This document shows, piece by piece, positions 27,392-38,430 of a stretch of DNA of 64,000 nt. A program made the translations under genes and the position numbers. Numbering within the stretch: the stretch's first letter is position 1; each line of letters starts with the position of its first letter. This stretch comes from Streptococcus mitis. Its GTDB lineage: Bacteria; Bacillota; Bacilli; Lactobacillales; Streptococcaceae. The notes under the pieces were generated by a model that was given only the letters and a program-made list of their open reading frames with translations, ran no database searches and was not told where the DNA came from. Where the stretch lies: assembly GCF_009496155.1 (NCBI RefSeq), contig NZ_WIJP01000006.1:62001-126000 (forward strand). Direction: 5' to 3'.

Positions 27392-29404
27392 TTAAATTTT
27401 GAATGATATGTTGTCAAAGTTGAGCCATGTAGCGTCAACGTTCCTCTTGACAGCTACGTCACCGCTCGGATAGATTCCGATAACCGCAGAACCATAATCA
27501 TTATTTAGTGCGGTCTTATATAATATTGTGGATGGTCTGAAATTTTCAGGCAAAGTAAAGATAATTGACTCACGGGTAGTCTTTCCGCCTTTACAAGTAC
27601 CTTTTAAATAAACAATACCGTCAAATGTTTTTGAAAATTGAACATTTTCATAATCTCTATGATGAACCCATCCATTTTGTAAATTAGCATTTTGCCAGTT
27701 AGTTGAAGTGATCATCCTTGAAATATCATCTTTGGTAGCAAGATACTTCCAAGGTTTCCATGTTCCATTTACTTTCGCACGGATTGCCCCTATTTCACCT
27801 CCAAAATCATAGGCTACTTGTACTACCCAGTTGTCATTGTATTTAAAGACCTGCACATGTTTCCAACCATTGCCCCCCTGAGGAGAGTTTGATAGATTAT
27901 AACCCATGTATTGACCTGAATCTGTGTAGTTGTTCCAATCAATTTCAGCGCTCAAGGAGTTTCCTCCATTTTTTGTCAACTGATGTTGCTGAATGGGCTT
28001 GTTGTCTGCGTAGATGTTGCCCTTGACATCAAGAGCGCCCTGCTCACGAATTTTGTTGACCCCAACTCCTGACCTGTCATAAGACAAGACTACGCTCTCT
28101 GTGGCCACGTTGACCATGAAATCAGACCGTGTGAATTTGTCCTCTAACGTGCCTATGACAACCCATGACTGATTAGCTAGATAATTACCTGCAAGATTAG
28201 CCTGAGAATTGACTAGGTTTGAGATACTTGTCCAGGATCCAGTGGCTGATCCTGTGTCTACTTGAAAGTTAGTAGTCCCAAGCCTTGCGACCTTGAAAGT
28301 CAGCGACATTGTGTTTTTCTGACTCCCTGAGACAGTCAAAGGCGCTACTCTGGCGTTTCTTGTAACTGTCAAGGTACTAGAGGTTGAGCCTGTTCTGGCT
28401 ATGCTAAAGCTAAGAGCAGGAGCGAAATACTCAAGCACGGTTACAGATACCTCTCTAGTATCCGACCAACAGCCACGGCTATCAGAGACTCTTGCTCTGA
28501 TTTTGATAGCTCCGTGATAATTCATAATGCCCAGACTGCCACCGTTTGAACTTGTGGATTGGTTTTTACCAACAATTTCAGCATAATATCCAGTGATGGA
28601 TGAGCCGTAGACTCCCTGAGCACCACTGAAAGCCACTTTGATATTAGAGATGACCTGAATGAACGTGTCAGATTTTGGGATGAGATTTTGTGCTGCACCA
28701 TTTAGATCTGACAATGAAACCCCTGCAAAAGTAGGCTTGATATTAGCTGGCACGCTAGCCGTCAGTGTGGTTGACTGTGTGCCTGTTTTGGTACTTCCTG
28801 AATAGGTATCTACATAGATAGTACCTATTCCACTTGCAGAGTTTGGAATGTCGTTGGCAAAATCAAGAGGGATCGTCCAGCTGGTGGATGTGTCTACATT
28901 CGTTGCAATCGTCCCTGACTTACCTGCCCATGAATAGCGCACCGTATGCTTGAAGCTTGAACTTTGACGGTTAATATTGATAGTAACCGAACTACCAATA
29001 ACTCCAGCGCTCACGCTTACAGAGCTAGAGCGTGGTATAGTCGTCAGGCTAAGGCTTGCTGATACTGTGATAGTTCCATGCAAGCCATTATTAGGATTGA
29101 ACGTACAAGAAATAGGGAGCGTTTTAGTCCCGTCTGCATTGTGGCTGATTGTGCTTGAGCCACTAGCAAGAGTGTACTCCTCGCCTGATGTCTCCCACGT
29201 CGGATAGCTGTAATGCACGTTACTACCGTCTAAATTGAGAGACAACGTACTGTCTCCTTGATGGTTATAAGTGTAATAGGCGCCTGTCCTACTAACTGTC
29301 ATCCGCCAGTTAACGGTTGAGGTGTTAGCTGTGATACTCTGAGAGCCCTGTTCTACATAGACATTGAGATACAAGCTCCCATTTGAATTACTAAACTTTG
29401 CCAT
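27392..29404 (-). CDS. DUF859-type minor structural/receptor-binding protein
   Basis: 670 aa, Ser/Thr/Gly-rich and beta-rich, starting MAKFSNSNGSLYLNVYVE as in DUF859 streptococcal phage proteins. Fibronectin-like repeats lie in the middle (about 130-430). A C-terminal part (WQNANLQNGW, YLKGTCKGG) resembles tail-fibre tips. Likely forms part of the host-recognition device with the tail spike upstream. Confidence 0.75.
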   Translation of the reverse strand: MAKFSNSNGSLYLNVYVEQGSQSITANTSTVNWRMTVSRTGAYYTYNHQGDSTLSLNLDGSNVHYSYPTWETSGEEYTLASGSSTISHNADGTKTLPISCTFNPNNGLHGTITVSASLSLTTIPRSSSVSVSAGVIGSSVTININRQSSSFKHTVRYSWAGKSGTIATNVDTSTSWTIPLDFANDIPNSASGIGTIYVDTYSGSTKTGTQSTTLTASVPANIKPTFAGVSLSDLNGAAQNLIPKSDTFIQVISNIKVAFSGAQGVYGSSITGYYAEIVGKNQSTSSNGGSLGIMNYHGAIKIRARVSDSRGCWSDTREVSVTVLEYFAPALSFSIARTGSTSSTLTVTRNARVAPLTVSGSQKNTMSLTFKVARLGTTNFQVDTGSATGSWTSISNLVNSQANLAGNYLANQSWVVIGTLEDKFTRSDFMVNVATESVVLSYDRSGVGVNKIREQGALDVKGNIYADNKPIQQHQLTKNGGNSLSAEIDWNNYTDSGQYMGYNLSNSPQGGNGWKHVQVFKYNDNWVVQVAYDFGGEIGAIRAKVNGTWKPWKYLATKDDISRMITSTNWQNANLQNGWVHHRDYENVQFSKTFDGIVYLKGTCKGGKTTRESIIFTLPENFRPSTILYKTALNNDYGSAVIGIYPSGDVAVKRNVDATWLNFDNISFKI

Positions 29405-29415
29405 TTTTCCTCCTT

Positions 29416-32400
29416 TTAACCTACATACCTGATGACATTCATGTCAGGGTTGATATGATACTGTTCCTCTCTAAAACGTCCAATTTGGATAGTTTTAGAG
29501 AAAATCCCGTTTTCAATGTGGATTACTCCTTGACTGATGTACATAACCTCTACACCAGCGCTAAACATAGAAATACGGCCATTAGGGTTGAACATCATAC
29601 TAGAGCTACCATCGTTCTTACCAATGACAAGACCCTCATTACTAGAGCTCATATAAGTATCAATGAAATTCCAGCGGTCAGATAATTCTCCAAGATCCTT
29701 AGCAATGTTAGAAACACGCTGACTAGCTGAAATTAAATCTTTCTCAGCTTGTGCCCTTGCGGTCTCATTTGCGTTGACAACGTCCTTATAAGCCTTTATC
29801 CAGTTATCAAGCGTGTCAGCGCTAGCCTTGCCCTCAAGCTCAGCTTGGATAATTCCAGCTTTCTCATTGAGAGCGTTCAGTTGCTCCTGAGTTAGCCCTT
29901 GATCGGCTTTAGAGTCTATATCCCTCTGAACATCTTCGGGAGCTTCTGAAAAGTCTGTAGAGACTGTTCCTACCTCTACTTTTGGAAAGGCAATCCAAAC
30001 AGTAGCAGCAGTAAAAACATGTAAAATCAACTCATTACTTGCATTGGAATTTTCTTTTTTCGTCAACTCGATGTCATAAAATTTCCAATCCGTAGTGAGC
30101 GAGACACCTTGCATAGTATTTCTATACCCTGCTCTAGCTTGAAAATTCGTATTATTGACAGTAGATTTTGCCCAAAAACTGAAACGAACAGATTTATTTT
30201 TCATCTCGTCAGCGGTGCCCAAACGTGTATCCCCACCGGTTCTAAACGTAACTTTTTGATTAGTCGCCTTACCGTTATAAGTAGATACAATTTTCAAAGT
30301 ATTAGCTCCTCTGAATTTGCTATTAGTATCTATGCTTAAGGTAAGTTGTCCTTGTGTTTGCTCCTGACTATCATCTAAAAAGTAAGTGGAGTATCGCTCT
30401 CTTAGACTACGTTTGAATAGTGAATTAAGAAAGAGATTTCTTCCACCGACCTCAACTTTAGCCCAACGATCAGCCCATTTGTACTTCGTTTTATCTGCGC
30501 TATCAGGTTTCTCATAATCTGAATAATGACCAAAATAACGCTGCCCGTTATCTGTCATTGTTAAACCAGAACCATCCGCATTGTCAGAATAAGCAAAGTG
30601 AACATACGGTGTTCTTCCATCTGCTCCAGCTTTACCTGGTAATCCATCAGCACCATCCTGACCACGCCATCTCGTCCATAAATATTTCGTGGGATTGTTG
30701 CTATTGGTTTCAGTAAAATCTTGATAAACGCCTATAAACGCCTTGCCCTGTCCTGAAAAGCTAAATCCCCCACCGGTTGCATTGTCAGCGTAAGCAATAT
30801 GGGTATACTGAGTGCGGCCATCTGAACCTCTTTCACCAGGCAAGCCACGGTCACCTTTCACTCCAGGTAAACCACGTTCTCCCTGTATGCCTTGCTCACC
30901 TCTTGCACCAGCATCTCCTTTATCTCCCTTTTCTCCTTTTTGACCATCAAGAACATTTGCAAAAGAAATCTCGTCAACAGCAACTTGATTGTTCTCAATG
31001 TAAGCAGCGACAGTTAGCGTAGATGTACCTCTTACGCTTGAGCCTCTAACCAAGTAAGTCATCCCTGTTGTTACTTCTCCATCGAGCGCCCAACGCCAAG
31101 TAACACCAGTTACAATAGGTTTCCCTCCCTTGTATAAGGTTGGGGCTACTAGACTCTGGCCAATCTGATTTTTAAAGATAACACCATTGTCCGTTGATAA
31201 TTTAATAGTATATGGCTTAGCAGCCTCAAATAATCTCTCAAAAGCCTCTTGTATTCCGTCTGATAACTGATTTTCAAAGGCTTTAAAGTTTGAAAATACT
31301 GTTTTGTTGCTTGCTGGATTTGAAAAGCTGATTTTCTGTTCAGTAACTCGTGCTTGAACTACCAGCAAAGGATTGAAACCAGCATCATGAATTTTGACTG
31401 TATCGCCGATTTCAACATCGACAAAGCCATCGACTTCATAAGTGATTGCTGGATAACAATGTTTTTTCAGTTCATTGTATGCCAAACGTCTTAATTCTTT
31501 AGGGTTGTCAGTATCGTAAGAAAAATCTTTTCTTATGTACTGGTCTAGTTCACCTGTTGAATTTGTGAAAGTTGACGGATACAGTTGCATTGATATAGGT
31601 GCGACAAGATAAGCACCTATTTGATAAAATTCACAAATGCCATCTTTATTAAACTTTTTCCAATCATCATTCAATCCTTGGATAGTTACTACTTCTTCTG
31701 TATCTTCTTTTCCTTCATTTTTGACCGTTCTTTTACCGGTTGGACGAATTAAGTTAAAGATACCTGTCTTGTCTATTTTTCTAGTGATAGATGTGATGTT
31801 GTTACCGTATTTTAAATGTATATCATTTCTAATACGGCCTACTCCTTGGTGGTCATCGTCATTTTCGTGATAAACATTGATGCAAAACTTCTTGATTGTG
31901 CTGTCCGCATTTAGCTGTGTATCGAATTCTATTTCGGCATCAAAGCGATTTGCAAGACTAAGTAAACGAGAAAGTTTAGTGTCTTGCCCTGACCATTCAA
32001 GTGTAAGTTTTTTATCTGACACCTCATTGATACCAATAGAAAGATGAGAATAGTTTAAAATACCAAACTCATTACAATATTCAACGAATGTCATTGATTT
32101 TGTGGCTTTATATGGATTGGCTAGTTCGTTAATTAGTTCGAGATTGAGATTTTCACAATAGCATTTAATGGTTTGTTCGTTCTCCTCAACTTGCATAACG
32201 TTAAAAAGAAAACTCTTGCCATGATATTTGAAAGATACCCATGCTCGTTCATTAAGGTACGAATAGGCTTTTTGTGTTGGAGTGTCTGACTTAATAGCCT
32301 TTTTGAAAACAGTAAATTCAAAAGTGGATGATCCTGTTTGCAAACTCCTAGTCCATGTATCACCATAGTAATTAAGTGTGTTTTGTTTACTATTATCTAC

Positions 32401-32445
32401 AAAAGCGACCTTTTGCAAATTTGTATCATGAATAGTTAAAAGCAT
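29416..32445 (-). CDS. Tail-associated lysin/spike (Tal, prophage endopeptidase tail) with collagen-like repeats
   Basis: 1009 aa. The N-terminal ~370 residues are the gp44-like baseplate hub. Two collagen-like G-x-y blocks follow (about 513-545 and 595-612; GEKGDKGDAGARGEQG). A carbohydrate-binding-like segment comes next (WAKVEVGGRNLFLNS onward, about 660-790). A coiled coil (about 805-880) lies before the C-terminus. It threads the membrane and binds the host. The ATG at 32445 is chosen because the GTG at 32457 is inside the ribosome site AAGGTGG. Confidence 0.87.
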   Translation of the reverse strand: MLLTIHDTNLQKVAFVDNSKQNTLNYYGDTWTRSLQTGSSTFEFTVFKKAIKSDTPTQKAYSYLNERAWVSFKYHGKSFLFNVMQVEENEQTIKCYCENLNLELINELANPYKATKSMTFVEYCNEFGILNYSHLSIGINEVSDKKLTLEWSGQDTKLSRLLSLANRFDAEIEFDTQLNADSTIKKFCINVYHENDDDHQGVGRIRNDIHLKYGNNITSITRKIDKTGIFNLIRPTGKRTVKNEGKEDTEEVVTIQGLNDDWKKFNKDGICEFYQIGAYLVAPISMQLYPSTFTNSTGELDQYIRKDFSYDTDNPKELRRLAYNELKKHCYPAITYEVDGFVDVEIGDTVKIHDAGFNPLLVVQARVTEQKISFSNPASNKTVFSNFKAFENQLSDGIQEAFERLFEAAKPYTIKLSTDNGVIFKNQIGQSLVAPTLYKGGKPIVTGVTWRWALDGEVTTGMTYLVRGSSVRGTSTLTVAAYIENNQVAVDEISFANVLDGQKGEKGDKGDAGARGEQGIQGERGLPGVKGDRGLPGERGSDGRTQYTHIAYADNATGGGFSFSGQGKAFIGVYQDFTETNSNNPTKYLWTRWRGQDGADGLPGKAGADGRTPYVHFAYSDNADGSGLTMTDNGQRYFGHYSDYEKPDSADKTKYKWADRWAKVEVGGRNLFLNSLFKRSLRERYSTYFLDDSQEQTQGQLTLSIDTNSKFRGANTLKIVSTYNGKATNQKVTFRTGGDTRLGTADEMKNKSVRFSFWAKSTVNNTNFQARAGYRNTMQGVSLTTDWKFYDIELTKKENSNASNELILHVFTAATVWIAFPKVEVGTVSTDFSEAPEDVQRDIDSKADQGLTQEQLNALNEKAGIIQAELEGKASADTLDNWIKAYKDVVNANETARAQAEKDLISASQRVSNIAKDLGELSDRWNFIDTYMSSSNEGLVIGKNDGSSSMMFNPNGRISMFSAGVEVMYISQGVIHIENGIFSKTIQIGRFREEQYHINPDMNVIRYVG

Positions 32446-32447
32446 GA

Positions 32448-33950
32448 TTAAATCCACCTTTCTTCAAATTCGATAGTTACTGTTGGTTTTTTCTTGATAA
32501 AGCTAGAAAAATACATCTCAAGTTTGGACTCTCCAGGCGGTATAGATAGCCATTGTGAGCCATCAACAACCTCTCCAGCTTTAGCGATGCCATCAATGTA
32601 GACCGTATCATCTTCACTGTTGATAACAACATTTGAACCGATAGGATAACGGTTAGGAATATCTCTTGATACTTGCACAAAGTCCTTACGATACATCAAC
32701 TCATCGAGATAGAGATGAGGGATGATTGGCTTTCCGTGAAAAGCACCTACTGTAACATGAATCTTAGCTGATTTTTTACTTTTTATTTCAGGAACGAAAA
32801 ACTCATAATGTGATCCGTTGAAATAGACCTGAATCCTCTCATCATTTCTCGTAATTTCAAACTGCCCTCTTGTTTTCGCAAAAGGGTTTTTATTCGCGTC
32901 ACTTGATGAGTCAAAATCAAAAGTTTTTAAGAAATTATAGTCATTATTGTTATTTGTTGCGAAAACATTGAAACCACAGTATAATCCTTTATATCGCTTG
33001 TACGTTTCAACTCCATACAAAAATTGTCCTGCTGTATCTGATACAGCTACCTTGATAAAGCCACATTGATTTATTGACTCTAGCTGATAGACCAATTTGC
33101 AAAAGATGTAATCGTTGAGTGAGCCTTTTTGACCTGTTGAGTCTGCAGGTATCTCCCATGACAGCCCTGTTGAGTAGCTGACATTATATGTTCCTCCAGA
33201 TTGTTCTATCAATTTGACACGTTTCTTGCCATCTACTGTGACTAGTTCAGATGTCCCAGTTATGTTCTCCCATCTACTATTGGTTACTGAGCTATTTTTC
33301 ACTGCTCTAGCAAAGCCGTCAGCGATTTTGTCGCCTCTAAAATCAAGCAAGACCTCAGACCGTTTGACTGTTTCAGTATCAGCCTCCTCACGGTTTCCCA
33401 TCTCAAAAGCCGTATTATTATTGACAAGGCCAATATATCCATTTTCAGCATTATGCTTAACTCTGATAATTGGAAAGGTCTCAACCGTCCCATTGTTTAC
33501 TAAGTCAAAAACCATTTTATCGCTTGTAGTTTGTGCATTTGAATCGCTATTGAAATTCTTATAAGCTGAGCTATGGGCTACACCGTCTGGAACAATAAAT
33601 TTTATAGAACCAGTTGACCTTCGACCGCTCGTTTCTTGCATTGAAATACTCTCAATCGGCATGACCAGATAGTATTTGTCTGGCTCATCTGAAAAGGTCA
33701 ACTCTTTCGGGCCATCAACATTAAAAATACCCGCAAGTTTGTGCTTGAGGGTATTTCTGTCTTTGGACCAGATGGAAAAGTCCACCTTGATATATTTTGC
33801 ATCAATGGTTTGGTGCTGGATATTCACTCCGATTCTTGGTGCATGGTCAATAGAGATAGAGCGATTATTTCCGACATCACGTTGGATGTCATGAATTTCA
33901 ATAAGCTCTCGTAAATCTGTTTTATTAAAACGAATAGTCACTTCGCTCAT
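32448..33950 (-). CDS. Distal tail protein (Dit, Sipho_tail)
   Basis: 500 aa. The N-terminal belt domain reads RDVGNNRSISIDHAPRIG and KVDFSIWSKDRNTLKHKL. The protein is longer than a minimal Dit (about 250), with an inserted beta-sandwich (about 220-420), the evolved form thought to carry sugar binding. It joins tail tube and baseplate. Four-base overlap with the tape measure gene; two bases from the spike. Confidence 0.85.
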   Translation of the reverse strand: MSEVTIRFNKTDLRELIEIHDIQRDVGNNRSISIDHAPRIGVNIQHQTIDAKYIKVDFSIWSKDRNTLKHKLAGIFNVDGPKELTFSDEPDKYYLVMPIESISMQETSGRRSTGSIKFIVPDGVAHSSAYKNFNSDSNAQTTSDKMVFDLVNNGTVETFPIIRVKHNAENGYIGLVNNNTAFEMGNREEADTETVKRSEVLLDFRGDKIADGFARAVKNSSVTNSRWENITGTSELVTVDGKKRVKLIEQSGGTYNVSYSTGLSWEIPADSTGQKGSLNDYIFCKLVYQLESINQCGFIKVAVSDTAGQFLYGVETYKRYKGLYCGFNVFATNNNNDYNFLKTFDFDSSSDANKNPFAKTRGQFEITRNDERIQVYFNGSHYEFFVPEIKSKKSAKIHVTVGAFHGKPIIPHLYLDELMYRKDFVQVSRDIPNRYPIGSNVVINSEDDTVYIDGIAKAGEVVDGSQWLSIPPGESKLEMYFSSFIKKKPTVTIEFEERWI

Positions 33951-36900
33951 TCAATCACCCCTTTCATTCTTAGTAACATTTTCTCACGCTCTTTCTGAGT
34001 TTTAGTGATAATATCCGTAACTTTTGTGTTATCCAGATAAGCGTTTGTGTCCTTGTTAAGGATAGCAGTAAGCAATTTTTCTAAACTTGACCTCAGGATC
34101 CTCATCTCAGACACGACTTTATCTGTATCTTGCCCACTTTGGACACTAGTGGTCTGAATAGTGATATTACGTTGAGCTTGTTCGATTTCTTTAAGAAATT
34201 TAGCATCGCTCGGGATTCCGATACCAGAAGCATATTTAGGAACACCCATCTCACGCATCAATCTTCTTGTCTTATCCGCTCGCAAGACCTTTGAACCTTT
34301 TGGAAGAGGGAGCAAGACATCACGACCTTGTGGGATGAAACTCCTACCATTTGGCAGTGTAACCATTTCCTTATAGTTGCTGTTCCTTTGGTCGTTGACG
34401 ATAGCAAGACCACCAGGGTGATAGTTGGTACCGTGAGCATGCTTACTCACAGAGATATTCGTAAAGAAATTACCAGTTACACTATCAATCCAACTCCTAA
34501 TACCTGATAGAACTCCAGAGGCATTATCTCGAGCGTTAATAGTAACAGTTTTGTCCTGAATACCGTTCACTCCCGTTTTCACCTCATTAACAGTACCATA
34601 AGTGCTATTCTTAGCAAGAATATCCACTGGATTATATTGCTTAATAGCATTGATAGCACTGCTTGTCTCATTTCGTACACCAGCAGTCTGATCAGTCGCA
34701 AACAAATTGATAGGAGCTTCTTGTTTCGGAGAGTTTACACTTGCTTGAGCACTTCCAACAGCAGCACTCGTATTATCTACTGCATTTAAAGATTTAGTCT
34801 CGACAGCCGCAAAATTCCAAGCTGTAATCTTGTCAATAGATAACCGACCATTGTTCAGAACATTAGTAGGGTCTACCTTCAAATCTTTTGTAAACGGTGT
34901 GGTTGCATTCCAGGTTGTCAGAGTATCAGTAGAACGAGCAACTGCCTTTCTTAGACTTTCATCAGTAGCGAGTAATTCCTTCTGTTTTGGTTTCAGAGCT
35001 TCATAGTTAGACAGAGCCTTTGAGGCTTCCTCCGCCTTGTTCATGATGTCTGTATTCTTCATGAGAAGTTCTTTGACTTCCGCTGGCATACTGTTCCATG
35101 TTTTAAGATGGGTTTCGCTATCAAAGATAGCTTGTAGACCAGTTTGATTCTTGACAATAACTTGTTTCTCTTCGAGAGTCATGTCTTTCCATTTGCCGGA
35201 TTCGACAAGAGCCTCAGCAATTGTAGCACGAGCATTTGAATTGATATTCGCATTTTTAACAATAAATTGCAATTGTTCCCAACCTTCAGCTGACTGGGTG
35301 GCCTCGCCAATTACTTCTTTTACATTAGATTTGACTTCAAAATTACCATTTTCATTGATATTTGCAACCAACAAAGACCATGCATCATTTGCTTCTCTTG
35401 TTTCCTTGGTCATATTACTAGTATACTTAGCAAGGATGCTATGGGAATCACCCATTTTTTGAGAAGCTTCTGCTGCCTTTTGACCGATTACTTCATAAGA
35501 CAAACCATATTCTTCCAGAACCTTTTTAGCTTCTTCCCAGTAGTTCCAGCTTTGACCAGTTCGAGCTTTTACCTTAGCATCAAGATTTTGCATGACCTGG
35601 TAATACTTACTTCCTAAGGCTTCCATGGTTTGCTGGTGATTTGTTTCAAGTTCTTGAATTTTTTTATTGTAAGTTTCTTGATCGATACGTTTAGCGTCTA
35701 AGAGTTGTTTCAAGCCATCTTTTGATGTTTTGTATAATTGATTTTCTTCATCAAGAGCTTTCTTCAAAACATCTTTAGTGTGTTTTAGCTGGGTCTCGTT
35801 TAAAGTGCTAATCTCTCCATTCAGAGCCTGAAGCGCAGCCTTCTGTTGTTCGCCAGATAATTCCATCATTTCGATTCTAGCTTTAATCATCTCTCTCTGA
35901 TTATTTAAGACGATTTCTTTTTCTTCTTGAGAGAACTTGCTAGCATCTCCATTATGGCGTTTGTAAATCTCACTAACTTGATTAGCCATAGCATCTGTAT
36001 TAGCCACTACTTGTACGTTTCGTGACTTCATTTTAGCGATTTCTTCATCGCTAAATCCCAACTTCTTAGCCAATTCTTCCATACGTTGATTAGCTTTTTC
36101 AGCACCTGCCGCTACTTCTTCATGAAGTTTTCGAAAAGCACTAGAAACTTTTTCAGCATCGCCAGCGTGGGTTCCAAAGTTGGCTACTGCTGTGCTGGTA
36201 TCATCTACCTTACTTTGGAAATCTCTTAACTCTTTCCTTGCAGTATCACTCAACTGTGAACCAAATTCCTCCGCCTTAATGCGCGCCTCGTCTTTCTTAT
36301 GTCCTAGATAGACCAATCCTCCAGCTAGTAAAGCAGTACCACCCACAAGCAAACCAATCGGATTTGTCAAAGCCCCAATAGCTCCAGACAAGAGACCAGA
36401 ACTAGATGCAGCAGCACCAGCTCCTTCCGCTAAAACAGTGGCTTCACTTCCTACTTTAGCAAGACCGAGACCACCTTGTAAAAGTCCTTTTAATTTACCA
36501 GCGTGTTTTATCAAGATACTAAGAGCTGTCGCACCATTGCCTAGGAAGTTCAATAAAGGATATCCTAGAGCCAAAAAACCACCAATACCACCCGCCAAGC
36601 TCTGAACGGCTGGAGGAGCCTTACTTAACCAGTCGATAAATTGATTCACCTTATCAATCGTAGGAGTCAGTAAGGGTAATAATTTCTGACCAATGTTAAT
36701 CTGTAGAACTTCCAAACTAGATTTAAAACGCTCCACCCCATTTTTAGAAGACTTAGATAATTCATTTGCTAAATCCTTTGTATAAGTTGTCGCGCCCTTG
36801 GTTTCATTAGCGAGATTACGCAAAGCATCTCCACCTTGGTCAACCAAGATATTCATCGCTGTCTGAGCTTCTGTACCAAATGCTGTAGCAATCAAGGCTG

Positions 36901-38080
36901 ATTTCTGAGCATCTGTCATCCCTTCCGTATTCTTTTTGATACGATCCAAAATATCAGGTAGCTTAATCGCCCCACTACGAAATTCTTCTGCAGAAAAACC
37001 AAGCTTCTCCATTGCATTTGCATTTTGCTCTGATGGTTTCAGTAGCCTTGTTAAAGCTCCACGCAGAGCCGTACCAGCCTTTTCACCAGCAATACCATTG
37101 TTGGACAAAAGACCAACAGCAGCGGCAGTCTCTTCCAAGTTCATACCAACGTTTTTAGCAACGGGACCAACATACTCCATTGCAGCCCCCATATCAGCAA
37201 AACCAGCAGCCGTTTTATTGGCGACAAAGGTTAAGCTATTGGTTACTCGCTCTGTATCCTGAGTAGATAGCCCAAATTGTTGCAAAATATTCGTAGTGGC
37301 GTTCATAACCGTATTGAAGTCCTCACCAGACGCCTTTGCAGCATCCAGGATAGCAGGCATGGCTTCGATTGTTTGATTGGCATCAAAACCTTTCTTGATA
37401 ATTTCTTGCATCCCTTCATTGATAGATGCAGTAGAAATCCCATACTGCTTCGCCCAATTTTTTGAACTTTCTCCCAGCTTTTGTGTGGTACTGTTCAGTT
37501 CATCCGCTGTTGGAATGGTATCAGCTAACAGAGATTTAGTTGTATTCATCTGACTTTCAAAGTCAATAGCTTTCTTAGTAGAAAGCGTAAAACCAGCTAA
37601 TAAAGCAGCAGACACAGGCTTCATTGCATCGCCCATAGCCCGCAATTTTTCTCCACCTTTAGCAAATCTCTCACTCAAGGCATCCATCTTACCAGACCAA
37701 CTATTTTCACGCCCTACATCTTGCAAAGCTTTTTCAACACCACGTAGCTGACCTTCCATTGCTGCTAACTTGGCATTCTCACGCTGAATATCAGCAGCAG
37801 CCTTGTCAAACTTAGCTGTTCCAGGATCAAGTTTATCAAAACTTTTCTTCATCTCATCCAAAACTTTACGTTGTGAATCAATGGCTTGTCCCAAAGTCTT
37901 GTATTTCGCTTGAAGTAAGCTAGCGTTTTTTTCATTCCCCTTTAAAGTACTATCCAAAGAACGGACATTATTTTGAAAGTACTTTACAGCGTTTTTTGCA
38001 CCAGTTAGAGTAGGATTGAAATTCGACACGTCCAGCCCTAGCTCGATATACATTGCTCCTAACGGCGTACCGCTTGCCAT
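33947..38080 (-). CDS. Tail tape measure protein, TP901 family
   Basis: 1377 aa. The TP901 core region is NMNLEETAAAVGLLSNNGIAGEKAGTALR (residues quoted as two motifs: NMNLEETAAAVGLL and GEKAGTALRGALTRLL). There are hydrophobic patches at about 470-500 and 540-590 and long helical segments. Sets tail length and enters the host membrane. AAGGAG precedes the ATG. Encoded after the tail chaperones as usual. Confidence 0.92.
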   Translation of the reverse strand: MASGTPLGAMYIELGLDVSNFNPTLTGAKNAVKYFQNNVRSLDSTLKGNEKNASLLQAKYKTLGQAIDSQRKVLDEMKKSFDKLDPGTAKFDKAAADIQRENAKLAAMEGQLRGVEKALQDVGRENSWSGKMDALSERFAKGGEKLRAMGDAMKPVSAALLAGFTLSTKKAIDFESQMNTTKSLLADTIPTADELNSTTQKLGESSKNWAKQYGISTASINEGMQEIIKKGFDANQTIEAMPAILDAAKASGEDFNTVMNATTNILQQFGLSTQDTERVTNSLTFVANKTAAGFADMGAAMEYVGPVAKNVGMNLEETAAAVGLLSNNGIAGEKAGTALRGALTRLLKPSEQNANAMEKLGFSAEEFRSGAIKLPDILDRIKKNTEGMTDAQKSALIATAFGTEAQTAMNILVDQGGDALRNLANETKGATTYTKDLANELSKSSKNGVERFKSSLEVLQINIGQKLLPLLTPTIDKVNQFIDWLSKAPPAVQSLAGGIGGFLALGYPLLNFLGNGATALSILIKHAGKLKGLLQGGLGLAKVGSEATVLAEGAGAAASSSGLLSGAIGALTNPIGLLVGGTALLAGGLVYLGHKKDEARIKAEEFGSQLSDTARKELRDFQSKVDDTSTAVANFGTHAGDAEKVSSAFRKLHEEVAAGAEKANQRMEELAKKLGFSDEEIAKMKSRNVQVVANTDAMANQVSEIYKRHNGDASKFSQEEKEIVLNNQREMIKARIEMMELSGEQQKAALQALNGEISTLNETQLKHTKDVLKKALDEENQLYKTSKDGLKQLLDAKRIDQETYNKKIQELETNHQQTMEALGSKYYQVMQNLDAKVKARTGQSWNYWEEAKKVLEEYGLSYEVIGQKAAEASQKMGDSHSILAKYTSNMTKETREANDAWSLLVANINENGNFEVKSNVKEVIGEATQSAEGWEQLQFIVKNANINSNARATIAEALVESGKWKDMTLEEKQVIVKNQTGLQAIFDSETHLKTWNSMPAEVKELLMKNTDIMNKAEEASKALSNYEALKPKQKELLATDESLRKAVARSTDTLTTWNATTPFTKDLKVDPTNVLNNGRLSIDKITAWNFAAVETKSLNAVDNTSAAVGSAQASVNSPKQEAPINLFATDQTAGVRNETSSAINAIKQYNPVDILAKNSTYGTVNEVKTGVNGIQDKTVTINARDNASGVLSGIRSWIDSVTGNFFTNISVSKHAHGTNYHPGGLAIVNDQRNSNYKEMVTLPNGRSFIPQGRDVLLPLPKGSKVLRADKTRRLMREMGVPKYASGIGIPSDAKFLKEIEQAQRNITIQTTSVQSGQDTDKVVSEMRILRSSLEKLLTAILNKDTNAYLDNTKVTDIITKTQKEREKMLLRMKGVIE

Positions 38081-38136
38081 TTTGTTCTCCTTCCTAACTC
38101 CTCAGAGCAAAGAAAAAAGCCCTTACGGACTTTTCA

Positions 38137-38367
38137 TCATTCTTTATAAAAATCATCCATTGCCAGGCTCATAAAAGCCCAGATAAACAAACCAAGAAAT
38201 AGATAAGCATAGAGCGGCAGGGAACCAATGATAAAGGGTGATAATAAAATCATACCCACGGTATCTCCAAAATTTGTACAAATACAATACAAGCCAAAAG
38301 CAAGATAAAGGACAAAAATGGTAAACCAAAACCAATATCTTCTACACGCCTTTTCTTTTCGAGACAT
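38137..38367 (-). CDS. Small membrane protein between tail chaperone and tape measure genes
   Basis: 76 aa with three hydrophobic stretches (WFWFTIFVLYLAFGLYCI, GMILLSPFIIGSLPLYAYL, FLGLFIWAFMSL). The ATG at 38367 follows GGAGGTG; an upstream GTG lies in that site. Unusual in a tail operon and unlike a structural protein; could be cargo. Function unknown. Confidence 0.6.
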   Translation of the reverse strand: MSRKEKACRRYWFWFTIFVLYLAFGLYCICTNFGDTVGMILLSPFIIGSLPLYAYLFLGLFIWAFMSLAMDDFYKE

Positions 38368-38430
38368 TTCTTCCACCTCCCTTATATAGCTCTATTATAT
38401 GCCTACCTTTCCTATTTGTAAAGCAATGAC